DNA of 64,000 bases, taken from assembly GCF_036543075.1 (NCBI RefSeq), contig NZ_JAZHPF010000002.1, forward strand, positions 124,001-188,000, read 5' to 3'. The notes below the pieces were generated by a model. The model did no database searches, was not told the DNA's origin, and saw only the letters and a list, made by a program, of their open reading frames with translations. A program made the position numbers and the translations under genes. Shown here one piece after another: positions 1-8,907 of the stretch. The first letter of the stretch is position 1; the number at the start of each line of letters is the position of its first letter. Source of the DNA: Deinococcus sp. YIM 134068. Lineage in GTDB: Bacteria > Deinococcota > Deinococci > Deinococcales > Deinococcaceae.

Positions 1-1438
1 GCAGCCAGCCCTCTAGGTCGAGGACCTGCATTCGCTGGAGGTCCGTCCACTCCTCGGGGTAGGCGTCCAGACGGCCCTCCACCCAGTGCAGGGCGCGGCC
101 AGGACGCGCCCCGGCCCGCACGAGCGCCCCCACAAGCGCGGGCGGCGCGTCGTCGTTGGCGAACCAGCGCATCCAACGCGTCGCCCGGTTCGGCTCGCTC
201 AGGGCGTCGGCGGCGATGCCGAGCCGGCCCCGGCGGCCCAGCCAGCGGTGCAGGGGACGCAGGGCCGGTCCTAGCGACCCGGCCAGCCCGTCCACAGCGT
301 ACTTCGGGTACCCCCCGAAGGTCTCGTCTCCACCCTCCCCGGACAAAACCACTTGCACGTCCTGCGCCGCCCGCCGGGACAGCTTGAGCAGGGCGATATC
401 GGCGGGTTCCGCGAACGGGCCGTCGAGCGACCCCGACAACCACGGCGCGAGCGCCACGAGGTCCGAGGCGGCGAGCATGACCGGGTGCAGCCGCATGCCC
501 AGCTCCTCGGCCAATCGGCGCGCGGCGGGCAACTCGCTCGTCTCCGAGACAGCACCCTCGAAGCCCACAGCGTAGGCGTGCAGCTCTCCGCCATTCACCC
601 CACCGCGCGAGGCGAGCACCTGGGCGAGGACGCCGGAGTTCAGACCACTACTCAGGAAACACCCCAACGGCCCGTCTCCTGGGGTGTGCCGCGCCACCGA
701 ATCGAGCACCCGCCCACGTACCTCCGCCGGGGTGACAGCGGTGCCCGCCCGGCGGTGGCGCTCGACCTCCTCGGCAACACTGCCGAAGCGCACGCGAATC
801 ACCGCGCTTGCCTGGGGGGCGACGACCAGCGCGACGCCCGGCTCCAGCCGCTTGACCCCCTCGTACAGGGTATTGGGGCCGAAGGGGTGGCGGGAGGTCA
901 AGGTCTCCAGCACCGAAGTCAGGTCGGGGTCCACGCCCACGCCCGAGCAGGCGAGCAGGGCACCCACCTCCGAGGCAAAGAATACCGAGCCGTCGCGCCC
1001 ACGCGCCCAGAAGAGGGGTTTCAAACCGAGCGGGTCGCGCGCGAGGACGGTGTTGCCGTCCCGGCGGTCGTGCAGGACGAGGGCGAACATCCCCCGCAGC
1101 CGCGCGAGGCCCGCCATTCCCCACGCCAGGTACGCCGCGAGGACGACCTCGGGGGCCGAGGGGGTGGCGAACGCGTGCCCGCGCCCCTCCAACTCCCGGC
1201 GCAGCTCCCGGTGGTTGTCGACCTCCCCGTCGAGGACGAGGGTGGCTAGGTCATGCACGTCGCTGATGGGCTGGGCACTGCCGGCGGAACCGCCGAGGTC
1301 CAGTCGCGTGTGACCCAGGTGGGCACCGCCTACAAGCACACTCGCCTGAGCGTCCGGCCCACGGTGCCGCAGAGCGTCCAGCCCCAGCACCTCGGTGGGC
1401 AGGGGTCGTCGGCGCACACTCCCGACAATGCCCCCCAC
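1..1438 (-). CDS. Asparagine-synthetase-like protein, both active sites degenerate (3' end outside window)
   Basis: Two-domain architecture of glutamine-dependent asparagine synthetase: an N-terminal class II glutaminase fold (GGIVGSV at the start, HRGPD, LGHTRLDL) and a C-terminal AMP-forming synthetase domain (GEGGDETFGGYPKY). The GTG start at 1438-1436 is preceded directly by an in-frame TGA, so the N-terminus is fixed and residue 2 is Gly, not the nucleophilic Cys every active glutaminase of this class needs. The oxyanion-hole Asn position reads Asp70 (LDGEVDN), and the pyrophosphate loop SGGxDS reads SSGLNS (residues 263-268). The frame is open for 479 codons to the window edge. It lies 47 bp downstream of a sugar phosphotransferase, so a role in capsule or exopolysaccharide modification is more likely than asparagine synthesis. 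Family assignment is firm, function unknown. Confidence 0.85.
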   Translation of the reverse strand, partial: MGGIVGSVRRRPLPTEVLGLDALRHRGPDAQASVLVGGAHLGHTRLDLGGSAGSAQPISDVHDLATLVLDGEVDNHRELRRELEGRGHAFATPSAPEVVLAAYLAWGMAGLARLRGMFALVLHDRRDGNTVLARDPLGLKPLFWARGRDGSVFFASEVGALLACSGVGVDPDLTSVLETLTSRHPFGPNTLYEGVKRLEPGVALVVAPQASAVIRVRFGSVAEEVERHRRAGTAVTPAEVRGRVLDSVARHTPGDGPLGCFLSSGLNSGVLAQVLASRGGVNGGELHAYAVGFEGAVSETSELPAARRLAEELGMRLHPVMLAASDLVALAPWLSGSLDGPFAEPADIALLKLSRRAAQDVQVVLSGEGGDETFGGYPKYAVDGLAGSLGPALRPLHRWLGRRGRLGIAADALSEPNRATRWMRWFANDDAPPALVGALVRAGARPGRALHWVEGRLDAYPEEWTDLQRMQVLDLEGWL

Positions 1439-1485
1439 TCAGCCCCCCTCCCCGGAAGGGGTTACTTGGAAGCGGAAGCGGGACA

Positions 1486-2880
1486 TCAGTGCGCCCCCTT
1501 GCGCGCGAGGACCACCCGGACGGTCGCCCCGAGCAGCGTCAGGTCGAGCCAGGGACTCCAGCGCCGCACGTACTGGAGGTCCATCTGCACGCGCTCCTGA
1601 AAGCGGGTGCCGCTGCGGCCCGACACCTGCCACCAGCCGGTCATGCCGGGGCGGCAGCCCAGGATCACGTCGGCGTGAACGCCGATCTTGGGGCGCTCAC
1701 GCGGCAGGTAGGGGCGCGGGCCGACGAGGCTCATCTCGCCGCGCAGCACGTTCAGGAGCTGGGGCAGCTCGTCGAGGCTGGTCTTGCGGAGCAGCGCCCC
1801 CACCCGCGTGACGCGCGGGTCGTTGGGAAGCTTGTGGTAGAGGTCGTAGTAATTCCGGGCCTCGTGGTCCTGCTCCAGCAGCTCAGCCAGGCGCTCCTCG
1901 GCGTTCTCGTGCATGGTGCGGAACTTCCAGCAGCGGAAGGAGCTGCCGCGCCAGCCCATGCGGTTGGCCCCGTACAGCACCGACCCGCGCGAGTCCACGG
2001 CCACGGCGAGCGCCACGAGCAGCAGCACCGGCAGGAGGACCGGGAGGAGCACGGCCACCACCAGCAGGTCGAAGGCCCGCTTCTGCCGCAGGTCGCCCGG
2101 TTCCAGGTGGCGGCGTCGCGCCTCCAGCACGCTGAAGTTGCCCAGGTGGTGCGACCCCGCCCAGCGGCTGTCGGAGGCAGGCTGGCTCACCATCACGAGG
2201 ACCCGCCGAAACAGCGCCAGCGGCCCGTCGAGCAGCCGGTCGCGCACCGCGTAGGGAATGTTGGGCACCGCCAGAATGGCGACGTTCGCCTGCCCGTCCG
2301 CCACGGGGCGGTAGCCCAGGCTCCAGTCGTTGTGCAGCGTCTCCGTGACCTGAGCGGCGGCCTCACCGTGCCCAATGACGGCCACGTCGATCCCCCAGAC
2401 GTTCGCCCGGCACAGCAACCGGGACGCCAGAAAGCGCCCGAGCAGCGCGGCGGGCACGCTCAGGCCCAGCCCCAGCCCCAGCAGCAGGGCCACCGCGCCC
2501 GGCCCCGCGTGTTCGGCGAGCGCCGCGCCCAGCAGCCCCGGAAAGGCGGCCAGCGCCGAGAACACCGTGCGCCGCAGCCGCTCGCTGGCGTCCAGCCCAT
2601 AGCCGGGGTAACTCCGCATCAGGACGGCCACCGCCAGCCAGGTCGCCGTGAAGCCAAGCTGCCACGGCAGGGCGTCCACGTGCGTCACCGTGAGGTGGAA
2701 GACCACTCCCGAGGTCAGCCACACGGCGGCGGCCTCGGCACCAGCGAGCACCACGCCGTTCATCAGCGCCCGGCGGTCGAGGTCCCCGGTCGTGGGCACC
2801 CGCACCCGCACGTCGGGGGAGTCGCCGGGTGAGGGGGCGTCGGGCCGCAGGAATTCTTCTGTGATGACCGAATGCGTCAC
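1486..2880 (-). CDS. Polyprenyl-phosphate sugar-1-phosphotransferase (exopolysaccharide priming enzyme)
   Basis: Membrane enzyme that starts exopolysaccharide or capsule assembly by moving a sugar-1-phosphate from a nucleotide sugar onto undecaprenyl phosphate. The 464-residue protein has several hydrophobic N-terminal segments and a central Rossmann-like part, then the bacterial sugar transferase domain: KRAFDLLV before a membrane helix, the KFRTM motif, [21 protein letters not shown] and the [15 protein letters not shown] segment. This is the WbaP/WcaJ type. I chose the GTG at 2880-2878 because GGGAGAG stands 6-8 bases upstream; an upstream ATG at 2952 would add 24 unlikely residues. The degenerate asparagine-synthetase-like gene follows 47 bp downstream, probably in one transcript. 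Donor sugar cannot be read from sequence. Confidence 0.9.
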   Translation of the reverse strand: MTHSVITEEFLRPDAPSPGDSPDVRVRVPTTGDLDRRALMNGVVLAGAEAAAVWLTSGVVFHLTVTHVDALPWQLGFTATWLAVAVLMRSYPGYGLDASERLRRTVFSALAAFPGLLGAALAEHAGPGAVALLLGLGLGLSVPAALLGRFLASRLLCRANVWGIDVAVIGHGEAAAQVTETLHNDWSLGYRPVADGQANVAILAVPNIPYAVRDRLLDGPLALFRRVLVMVSQPASDSRWAGSHHLGNFSVLEARRRHLEPGDLRQKRAFDLLVVAVLLPVLLPVLLLVALAVAVDSRGSVLYGANRMGWRGSSFRCWKFRTMHENAEERLAELLEQDHEARNYYDLYHKLPNDPRVTRVGALLRKTSLDELPQLLNVLRGEMSLVGPRPYLPRERPKIGVHADVILGCRPGMTGWWQVSGRSGTRFQERVQMDLQYVRRWSPWLDLTLLGATVRVVLARKGAH

Positions 2881-3302
2881 GGGCGTCTCTCCCTGGGGAT
2901 GGGTGGGATGGTGGGACGGCGCCCCGCGAGCCTGGTGTATGCGCCTGTCCATGTCCTGCCCCGAAGGTAGGGGTTTTGCAGGATGATCAACGGACGCTCA
3001 GCGCGTGTTTCAGCGAGGTCCGCTCAGAAGACGGTGGGCGGCCCCGTGGTGTGCCCGCCTCCCCCCGAGGGGGAAGGGGCGACGCCATGTCGTCTCTCGT
3101 TCCTCCGAGAACGTCAGAGTGACCCTTCCCCATGCCCGAGCACAGGCCCGCCGCCTCCCCCCGAGCGCCCGGCGTGGATGACGGGTCGGGGAAGAGGAGC
3201 ACTTCCGCCGTCCGGGCAGGACCCAAGCGTTTCTTGTCACCGTCTCTGACTGCAAGGAGGAGAAGGCGTCTGGTCCGGTGATTTTCCCCGCGCATCCGGC
3301 AC
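2881..3302. other. Intergenic stretch without a recognisable gene
   Basis: About 420 bases between two leftward genes. It holds GC hairpins such as CCCCCCGAGGGGG near 3061 and an imperfect palindrome around CGTTC-CTCCGA-GAACG near 3107-3122, resembling the GC-rich repeat family seen elsewhere in the window but too diverged to call a copy. No convincing open frame. Confidence 0.5.
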
Positions 3303-4364
3303 TCAGAAGGCGTAGCGCACCCGACACTCCGGCAGTTCGCGCGCGAGCAGGTCGGTGAAGCGCCGCACCGCCTCGCCCTTGAGGCCCCGGCGGTAGCGCA
3401 CGTTCTCCTCCCCGTTCTCGGAGCGTTTGACCTCCTGAAGGCCGGGTCGCCACAGCAGCCGCTCGGCCCTGGGATGCCAGCCCAGGTTGACCTCGTGCAG
3501 GGCGCGGTTGTGCGTCAGAAAGATGACCTCGGCGGCGAGCTGGCCGAGCGCGCGGGGCGAGAGCGTGTCCCGCACCTCGCGCAGCAGGGCCGTGTAGTCG
3601 GCGGTCCAGCCCTCGTACACGACGACGGGCGAGAAGTTGAGGTGAACCTCGTACCCCGCCTCCACGAAGTCGTTCACGGCGGCGATGCGCTCGCGCATGG
3701 GAGAGGTCCGCACGTCGAGCACGCGCGCCGTGGCGGCGGGCATCAGCGAGAAGCGCACGCGCGTCTTGCCCTGTGGGTCGTAGGTCAGCAGGTCGCGGTT
3801 GACGTACTTCGTGGCGAAGGAGGCCTTCGCGTTCGGCAACTCGCGGTAGAGCGCCACGAGGTCGCGCACGTTGTCCGAGAGCAGCGCGTCCACGCTCAGG
3901 TCGCTGTTCTCGCCCACGTCGTAGACCCAGAGGCGGGGGTCCACCTGATTGGGGTCGGGCTTGGGGCCGAGGCGCTCGGCGTGCCGCCGCAGGGCGCTCA
4001 GCGTCTCCTCGATGTTCACGAAGGTCGTGATGGGGTTGGCGAAGCCCTTGCGCCGGGGCACGTAGCAGTACGCGCAGGCGAGCGCGCACCCGTTGGCGAG
4101 GCCGGGGGCGATCCAGTCGGCGCTGCGGCCATTGGCGCGGGTCGTGAAGGTCTTGCGGACACCCAGCACGAGGACCTGCCGCTTGAGCCGCACCCAGTCG
4201 CGCACGAGGCCCGCGTTGCCGTGCAGGCCGGGGATGTTCCAGTGGGAGGGAACCTCTATGCGCTCGGCCCCCGGAAAGCGCGCGAGGATGTCACGGCCCC
4301 GCGCGTACTCGGGCACCCGTGGTTCGAGGTAGATGCGGCGGATGTCGAGGAGCCGGGCGTCCAT
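3303..4364 (-). CDS. Spore-photoproduct-lyase-like radical SAM protein
   Basis: 353-residue radical SAM enzyme. The iron-sulphur motif appears as GCALACAYCY (C-x3-C-x2-C), followed by the SPL-type signature YCYVPRRKGFANPITTFVNIE. Spore photoproduct lyase repairs a UV thymine dimer in Bacillus spores, but this host type does not sporulate; relatives in non-sporulating bacteria are of unproven function, so DNA photolesion repair is an inference. The ATG at 4364-4362 is used because the upstream open frame lies over the 3' end of the next gene and is low-complexity. The preceding gene (nucleotidyltransferase) ends 61 bp upstream on the same strand. No good Shine-Dalgarno sequence precedes the start. 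Confidence 0.85.
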   Translation of the reverse strand: MDARLLDIRRIYLEPRVPEYARGRDILARFPGAERIEVPSHWNIPGLHGNAGLVRDWVRLKRQVLVLGVRKTFTTRANGRSADWIAPGLANGCALACAYCYVPRRKGFANPITTFVNIEETLSALRRHAERLGPKPDPNQVDPRLWVYDVGENSDLSVDALLSDNVRDLVALYRELPNAKASFATKYVNRDLLTYDPQGKTRVRFSLMPAATARVLDVRTSPMRERIAAVNDFVEAGYEVHLNFSPVVVYEGWTADYTALLREVRDTLSPRALGQLAAEVIFLTHNRALHEVNLGWHPRAERLLWRPGLQEVKRSENGEENVRYRRGLKGEAVRRFTDLLARELPECRVRYAF

Positions 4365-4425
4365 AGGAGCAGGAGAGCATGGTCGGGAGGGTGCCGCCGT
4401 CCCGAATCGCCCAAAGCGGCGGAAG

Positions 4426-5214
4426 TCAGGGATGACGGACTGCCTCTTCCCCCTCTGCTGCCGCCCACCGCACGAACCGCATGATCTCCGGCAGGGTCGC
4501 CGGGCCGGGCGTGTCGTCCCGCCGCCACTCCCGCGACCGCCCCGCCAGTTCACGCCACGGCTCGGGAAGGCTGCCCAGCGCCCAGGCGACCGCGCGGGGT
4601 TTGCTCGGTAACTCGCCCGTGTGCAGGGTGAACAGCGCGCGGCACATCGTCTCCACCGCGAAGGCCTGATAGCTGCGGCGCAGGAGCCACGCGGGTTCAT
4701 CGGGCTGGGAGGTCCACGAGCGCAATTCCTCGCGCACGCCGCCTTTCAGGTCCTCCGCCGAGATGGGCGCGATCAGTGATTTCGGGTCCGGGCCAAGCAG
4801 GGTCACGCCGCGCTCCCGGACGATCCAGCGTTCGAGGACCCAGTTCCCGCCGTGGTCGCCCCACCCGAAGGCCCAGTCCGGCCCCACCGTCGGATGACGC
4901 CGCTCGTGGGGGCCGAAGTAGCGCAGGGCGGCGCGGTTGATGTAGGAACCTTCCAGATGGTGCGCGTAGCGGCCCGGCAGGGCGGCGAGCCGGTCGTGAA
5001 GCCTGGCGAGGGCGGCGAACTGCGCCTCCGATACCGGGCGCACGGTGACGGCCAGATAGTCCACGTCGCTCGTCTCCGGGTCGAAATCGCCCAGCGCGAG
5101 GGAGCCGCGCAGGTAGACGCCGAGGAGATCGCCACCGAGGGCGGCCCGGACACCGGGGAGCAGGGCGTCCAGCATCGCGCGGATTTCTGGGGTGAGGGCG
5201 TGTTCGGCAGGCAT
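4426..5214 (-). CDS. Aminoglycoside-nucleotidyltransferase-like protein (AadA/ANT type, DUF4111)
   Basis: 262 residues. The N-terminal nucleotidyltransferase motif is visible as LRGSLALGDFDPETSDVDYLAV: GS followed by D-x-D, the metal-binding pair of DNA polymerase beta-like transferases. The C-terminal helical region (LLRRSYQAFAVETMCRALFTLHTGELPSKPRAVAW in part) matches the DUF4111 half of AadA-type enzymes that adenylylate streptomycin or spectinomycin. Chromosomal members in environmental bacteria often have no proven drug substrate. It runs divergently from the MFS transporter at 5274, 59 bp away, and may be cotranscribed with the radical SAM gene downstream. Confidence is high for the fold, low for resistance. 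Confidence 0.8.
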   Translation of the reverse strand: MPAEHALTPEIRAMLDALLPGVRAALGGDLLGVYLRGSLALGDFDPETSDVDYLAVTVRPVSEAQFAALARLHDRLAALPGRYAHHLEGSYINRAALRYFGPHERRHPTVGPDWAFGWGDHGGNWVLERWIVRERGVTLLGPDPKSLIAPISAEDLKGGVREELRSWTSQPDEPAWLLRRSYQAFAVETMCRALFTLHTGELPSKPRAVAWALGSLPEPWRELAGRSREWRRDDTPGPATLPEIMRFVRWAAAEGEEAVRHP

Positions 5215-5261
5215 GACGGGGCCACCGTCAGCGTAGCCCGCTCAGCCTCGGCGTGCGGTCC

Positions 5262-5267
5262 TAGAGT
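5262..5267 (+). promoter_or_regulatory. Leaderless-type -10 box TAGAGT
   Basis: TAGAGT ends six bases before the GTG start of the MFS gene at 5274. This spacing fits leaderless transcription, where the start codon is the transcript's first base. No clear -35 box. Confidence 0.4.
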
Positions 5268-5273
5268 GAGGCG

Positions 5274-6479
5274 GTGACCTTCCGGGCCTCCCTTTCCGCC
5301 CTCACCGGCAGCCTGCCGCGCCCCTTCTGGGTGATGTGGTGGGGCACCCTCATCAACCGGCTGTGCGGCTTCGTGGTGCCCTTCCTGACGCTGTTCCTGA
5401 CTGCCCAGCGTGACCTGACACCCATGCAGGCGACGCTGGCGGTGAATGCACTGGGCCTCGGCGGCTTCTTCGCGCAGCTCGGCGGCGGGGTGCTGGCGGA
5501 CCGATTGGGGCGGCGGCGGGTGATGCTTCTCGCGCTGACGCTCAGCCCGCCCTTCCTGCTGGGGCTGGGGTTCGCACCGAGTCTGCCGCTCATCCTGAAC
5601 TGCGCCTTCGTCTTCGCCCTGATCGGCGAGATGTACCGCCCCGCCGCGAACGCCGCCGTCGCCGACCTCGTGCCGCCCGAGGAGCGTACCCGCGCCTACG
5701 GGCTGATGTACTGGGCGGTCAACCTCGGCTTCGCCTTCGCCCCCATCCTGGCGGGGGCCATCGCCGCGCGTTCGTACCCGCTGCTGTTCGTGGTGGACGC
5801 GGCAACGCTGCTGGTGTACGCCGGGTTCATCGCCCTCGGCGTGCCGGAGACGAGGCCGCAGGTGACGGCGGGAACGGGAAGGGCGGGTGCCGTCGCCGTC
5901 CTGCGCCGTGAACCGCTGCTCTTCGCGTTCGCGGCGCTGACGCTCCTCTTCGCCGTCGTGATGGGGCAGGGGTACGTGACCCTGCCGCTCGCCATGCGCG
6001 CCGACGGGCTGGACGAGCGGACCTACGGCGGGGTCATTGCGCTCAACGGCCTCCTGATCGTGGCGGTCGGGCTGTTCTCGGCGCGGCTGCTGGGGCGCTT
6101 CCCGGCGGCGGGCGTCCTGAGCGCGGCCCTGCTCCTCACGGGGGTGGGCTTCGGAATGAACGCGCTGGCCGACACTGCGCCCCTCTACGCGCTCGCCGTC
6201 CTCGTCTGGACGCTGGGGGAGGTCGCGCAGGCCGCCGTGGCACCCGGTGTCGTCGCTGCGCTCGCGCCCGCCCACCTGCGCGGCACTTACGCCGGGGTGC
6301 TGGGGGCGACATGGGGCCTGAGCGGACTTCTCGCCCCCCTCCTTGGCGGCTGGGCGCTGGGTCAGGTGGGCGACGGGTTGTGGTGGGGCTGCCTGGGTGT
6401 GGGATCAGTCGGTGCCCTCGGCTTCCTCCTCCTGGCAAAACCACTGGAACGCCGCTTGGGGAAAGGGGAGCAGATTTAA
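5274..6479 (+). CDS. MFS transporter
   Basis: 401-residue major facilitator with about 12 hydrophobic segments. The loop-2 signature GGGVLADRLGRRRVML follows helix 2 (residues about 68-85), the family's conserved gate between helices 2 and 3. GTG start; a TAGAGT box six bases upstream suggests a leaderless message. Resembles drug or metabolite exporters; the substrate cannot be deduced. Divergent from the AadA-like gene, which could hint at a shared role in drug tolerance, but this is speculation. Confidence 0.88.
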   Translation: MTFRASLSALTGSLPRPFWVMWWGTLINRLCGFVVPFLTLFLTAQRDLTPMQATLAVNALGLGGFFAQLGGGVLADRLGRRRVMLLALTLSPPFLLGLGFAPSLPLILNCAFVFALIGEMYRPAANAAVADLVPPEERTRAYGLMYWAVNLGFAFAPILAGAIAARSYPLLFVVDAATLLVYAGFIALGVPETRPQVTAGTGRAGAVAVLRREPLLFAFAALTLLFAVVMGQGYVTLPLAMRADGLDERTYGGVIALNGLLIVAVGLFSARLLGRFPAAGVLSAALLLTGVGFGMNALADTAPLYALAVLVWTLGEVAQAAVAPGVVAALAPAHLRGTYAGVLGATWGLSGLLAPLLGGWALGQVGDGLWWGCLGVGSVGALGFLLLAKPLERRLGKGEQI

Positions 6480-6759
6480 AGTCCCCCGCATGTCATCAAT
6501 AAGCGCCACCTTTACCCGACCTTGAGCCGGTTTGACCTCTCCCCCGCTCGCGGCGCAGGCTGAGGCACCAGAGTCCGAGGCCGCCGTCAGATGTGGCCCA
6601 CGCACGGGACTCAGCCGCCGGAGAGCCGGGCACCGGGCGGTCACTGGACGGGCAGGGGTCATGCGGACCGGGTAGACGCGGCCCCTGCCCCCCGCATGAG
6701 GGCAAGCGGTCAGCCGTCAGCTTTCAGCGGTCAGCATTATTCACGCCGGGAGGGTTTCC
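6480..6759. other. Intergenic region ending in a heptad array
   Basis: 280 bases between the MFS gene and the acetyltransferase. Contains scattered inverted GC segments and, at its right end, a TCAGNNN repeat array. I recognise no gene or known riboswitch. Confidence 0.5.
6706..6738. repeat. Heptad array, unit TCAGNNN
   Basis: Four consecutive 7-base units, TCAGCCG, TCAGCTT, TCAGCGG, TCAGCAT, just upstream of the acetyltransferase ribosome-binding site. One of at least 16 period-7 arrays in the window. Confidence 0.85.
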
Positions 6760-7329
6760 TTGTCCATACCAACGGAGAAGAGTCAGAGGGAGAAGATGCT
6801 GGCGGGTGAGCTGTACCTCGCCAGCGACCCAGAGCTGTATGGGGAGCATCTGCGGGCGCAACAGCTCCTCGCCGAGTTCAACGCCACCGGGGCGGACGAG
6901 GACGGGAGGCGGCGCGACCTCCTCACAAGATTGTTGGGCCATTTGGGAGAGGGAGCGGTCATCAAACCCAGCCTGCGCTGCGACTACGGCTCCAACATCT
7001 TCGTCGGGGACCGGACGTTCATCAACTATGACGCCCTGATGCTCGACTGCAACCGCATCGAGATCGGCTCGGACGTGCAGTTCGCGCCGGGGGTCCATAT
7101 CTACACGGCGACGCACCCGCTGGACGCGGCGACGCGGATTTCGGGGCTGGAATACGCCCTGCCCGTGACCATCGGCGACGGCGTGTGGCTTGGGGGCCGG
7201 GCCATCATCTGTCCGGGCGTCACAATTGGCGAAAATACGGTCGTGGGTGCGGGCAGCGTCGTCACGCGCAGCCTGCCCGCCGGGGTCCTCGCGGTAGGGA
7301 ATCCCTGCCGGGTGATTCGGGAGCTTTAG
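6760..7329 (+). CDS. Maltose-type O-acetyltransferase (hexapeptide repeat)
   Basis: 189-residue left-handed beta-helix acetyltransferase of the Maa/NodL/LacA group, moving acetyl from acetyl-CoA onto a sugar hydroxyl. The Mac N-terminal region (REKMLAGELYLASDPEL) is followed by hexapeptide repeats with YDALMLDCNRIEIGSDV, the catalytic-His segment YTATHPLD, and VTIGDGVWLGGRAIICPGVTIG. TTG start at 6760 is supported by GGGAGG eight bases upstream. A heptad array sits directly before the gene. Acceptor sugar unknown; maltose or glucose is the family default. Confidence 0.9.
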   Translation: MSIPTEKSQREKMLAGELYLASDPELYGEHLRAQQLLAEFNATGADEDGRRRDLLTRLLGHLGEGAVIKPSLRCDYGSNIFVGDRTFINYDALMLDCNRIEIGSDVQFAPGVHIYTATHPLDAATRISGLEYALPVTIGDGVWLGGRAIICPGVTIGENTVVGAGSVVTRSLPAGVLAVGNPCRVIREL

Positions 7330-7337
7330 GGCGGGGG

Positions 7338-7375
7338 GAGTCGCCAGTCGCCGGCTTCCAGTCGCCAGAGGCTCC
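7338..7375. repeat. Heptad array, unit AGTCGCC
   Basis: AGTCGCC AGTCGCC GGCTTCC AGTCGCC, period 7, between the convergent acetyltransferase and kinase genes. Confidence 0.7.
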
Positions 7376-7392
7376 GACCTCTCCCCGGTCGT

Positions 7393-8907
7393 TCAGCCGT
7401 CGCCCAGCGCGTGAACCGTCGTTCGAGTCTGCGTGTACAGGTCGCGGTACAGCCCATACAGGCGGTCGTACTCGGCCTTGAGGGCCGGATTGGGCCGCAC
7501 GGGTTGGGCGGGGCGGACCCAGCGGGAGAGGTCTTCCCGGCGCAGGACGCCCGCCGCCAGCCCGGCGAGGAAGGCGTCACCGTAGCTTGCGCCCACCGTG
7601 ACCTCGGGGAGTTCCTGCGTCTCGCCGCCGATGTCGCTGACGATCTGAAGCCACGTCCGGCCCTTCGCGCCGCCGCCGACCGCCACGACGCGCCGCACGT
7701 CCGCGCCGAGGTCCCGGAACGCCCCGATGTTGTGGCGGATGCCGAAGCCGACGCCCTCCAGCACGGCCCGGAAGAGGTGCGCGCGGGTGTGCGTGAGGGT
7801 CAGGCCCGCCACGACGCCGCGCGCCCGTGGGTCGTTGATGGGCGTGCGCTCGCCGGAGAAGTAGGGCAGCATGAGGAGGCCGTCCGCGCCGGGTGGGAGG
7901 GCCGCCGCCGCCGCGAAGAGGGCGTCGTAGGCCGCGCCCGTGTCGGGCTGCTCGCGGGCGAACTCGTCGGCGAACCAGCGGGTGAGGCTGCCCGTGGTGC
8001 TCATCCCCGCCGCGAGGTTGTGCTGTCCGGCGAAGGCACCGCCCACCGTCCACACGCGCGGGTCGGGCGTCGGCGCGTCCTGCACGAGAATGAAGAAGGT
8101 GGTCGAGCCGTACATCACCATCAGGTCGCCGGGCTGGACGGCACCGACGCTCACGGCCTCGCTGAGAGCGTCCACCGTTCCCACGGCAACGGGGGTGCCT
8201 TCGCGCAGGCCAGTCAGGACGGCGGCCTCGGCGGTGACGTGCCCGGCCAGCTCGTCGCTCCAGGCGAGATCGGGGAGCACGTCCAGCCCCCTGTCGCCCA
8301 GCACGGGCGCGGCGAACTCCTCCGTCCAGGTGCGCGTTCGTGGGTCGTACAGCGGCATGGAGTGGGCCGCCGTGTGGTGGTCCATGACGTGCCGACCCGT
8401 CAGGCGAAAGGTGAGGTAGCTGCTCGCGGTCGTCAGCGTGTGCGCCCTCGCCCACACCTCCGGCTCCTGTTCCCGCAGCCAGCGAATCTTGGGGCCGATG
8501 GCTTGACTCGTGAGGGCCATGCCGCTGTGGGCGAAGATGGCGTCCTCCCCGATCTCTGCGTTCAGCGCGTCAATTTGAGCCTGTGCCCGCGTGTCCACCC
8601 CGTACAGGATGCCGGGGCGCAGTGGCCTCCCCTCCCCGTCCAGCGGCAGCAGCGTGGGGCCGATGGCGCTCAGGGCGACACCCGCCACGTCCGCTCCGGT
8701 GTACGGCCCACTCAGCAACTCGCGGAGGATGGCAAGAACGTCCGCCCACCACACCGTCTCCGCATCCTGTTCGACGTGACCGGGGGTGGGAAGGCTGATG
8801 CCGTGCGGGACGACGTGCTGGCGCAGGATTTCTCCGGCCTGCGTCACAAGGACGCCCTTGCTGGAGTACGTCCCCACGTCTATTCCAATCAGCAACTCAC
8901 CCGACAT
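7393..8907 (-). CDS. FGGY-family carbohydrate kinase, xylulokinase-like
   Basis: 504 residues, usual length for FGGY kinases. The N-terminal phosphate-binding segment LIGIDVGTYSSKGVLV, the central VGTVDALSEAVSVGAVQPGD with MYGSTTFF, and the C-terminal adenosine motif VVAVGGGAKGRTWLQIVSD are all present. It probably phosphorylates a ketopentose or ketohexose (such as xylulose) made by the neighbouring dehydrogenases. Its ATG overlaps the end of the alcohol dehydrogenase gene by 11 bp, so the two are translationally coupled. Substrate is inferred from context only. Confidence 0.9.
   Translation of the reverse strand: MSGELLIGIDVGTYSSKGVLVTQAGEILRQHVVPHGISLPTPGHVEQDAETVWWADVLAILRELLSGPYTGADVAGVALSAIGPTLLPLDGEGRPLRPGILYGVDTRAQAQIDALNAEIGEDAIFAHSGMALTSQAIGPKIRWLREQEPEVWARAHTLTTASSYLTFRLTGRHVMDHHTAAHSMPLYDPRTRTWTEEFAAPVLGDRGLDVLPDLAWSDELAGHVTAEAAVLTGLREGTPVAVGTVDALSEAVSVGAVQPGDLMVMYGSTTFFILVQDAPTPDPRVWTVGGAFAGQHNLAAGMSTTGSLTRWFADEFAREQPDTGAAYDALFAAAAALPPGADGLLMLPYFSGERTPINDPRARGVVAGLTLTHTRAHLFRAVLEGVGFGIRHNIGAFRDLGADVRRVVAVGGGAKGRTWLQIVSDIGGETQELPEVTVGASYGDAFLAGLAAGVLRREDLSRWVRPAQPVRPNPALKAEYDRLYGLYRDLYTQTRTTVHALGDG

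Noticed and set aside
4426..5214. Proven antibiotic resistance gene
   Set aside because: Only fold-level resemblance to AadA-type enzymes is visible; chromosomal relatives often lack drug activity.
6480..6759. Structured RNA or riboswitch before the acetyltransferase
   Set aside because: GC-rich inverted segments are present, but no conserved core of a known class could be identified.
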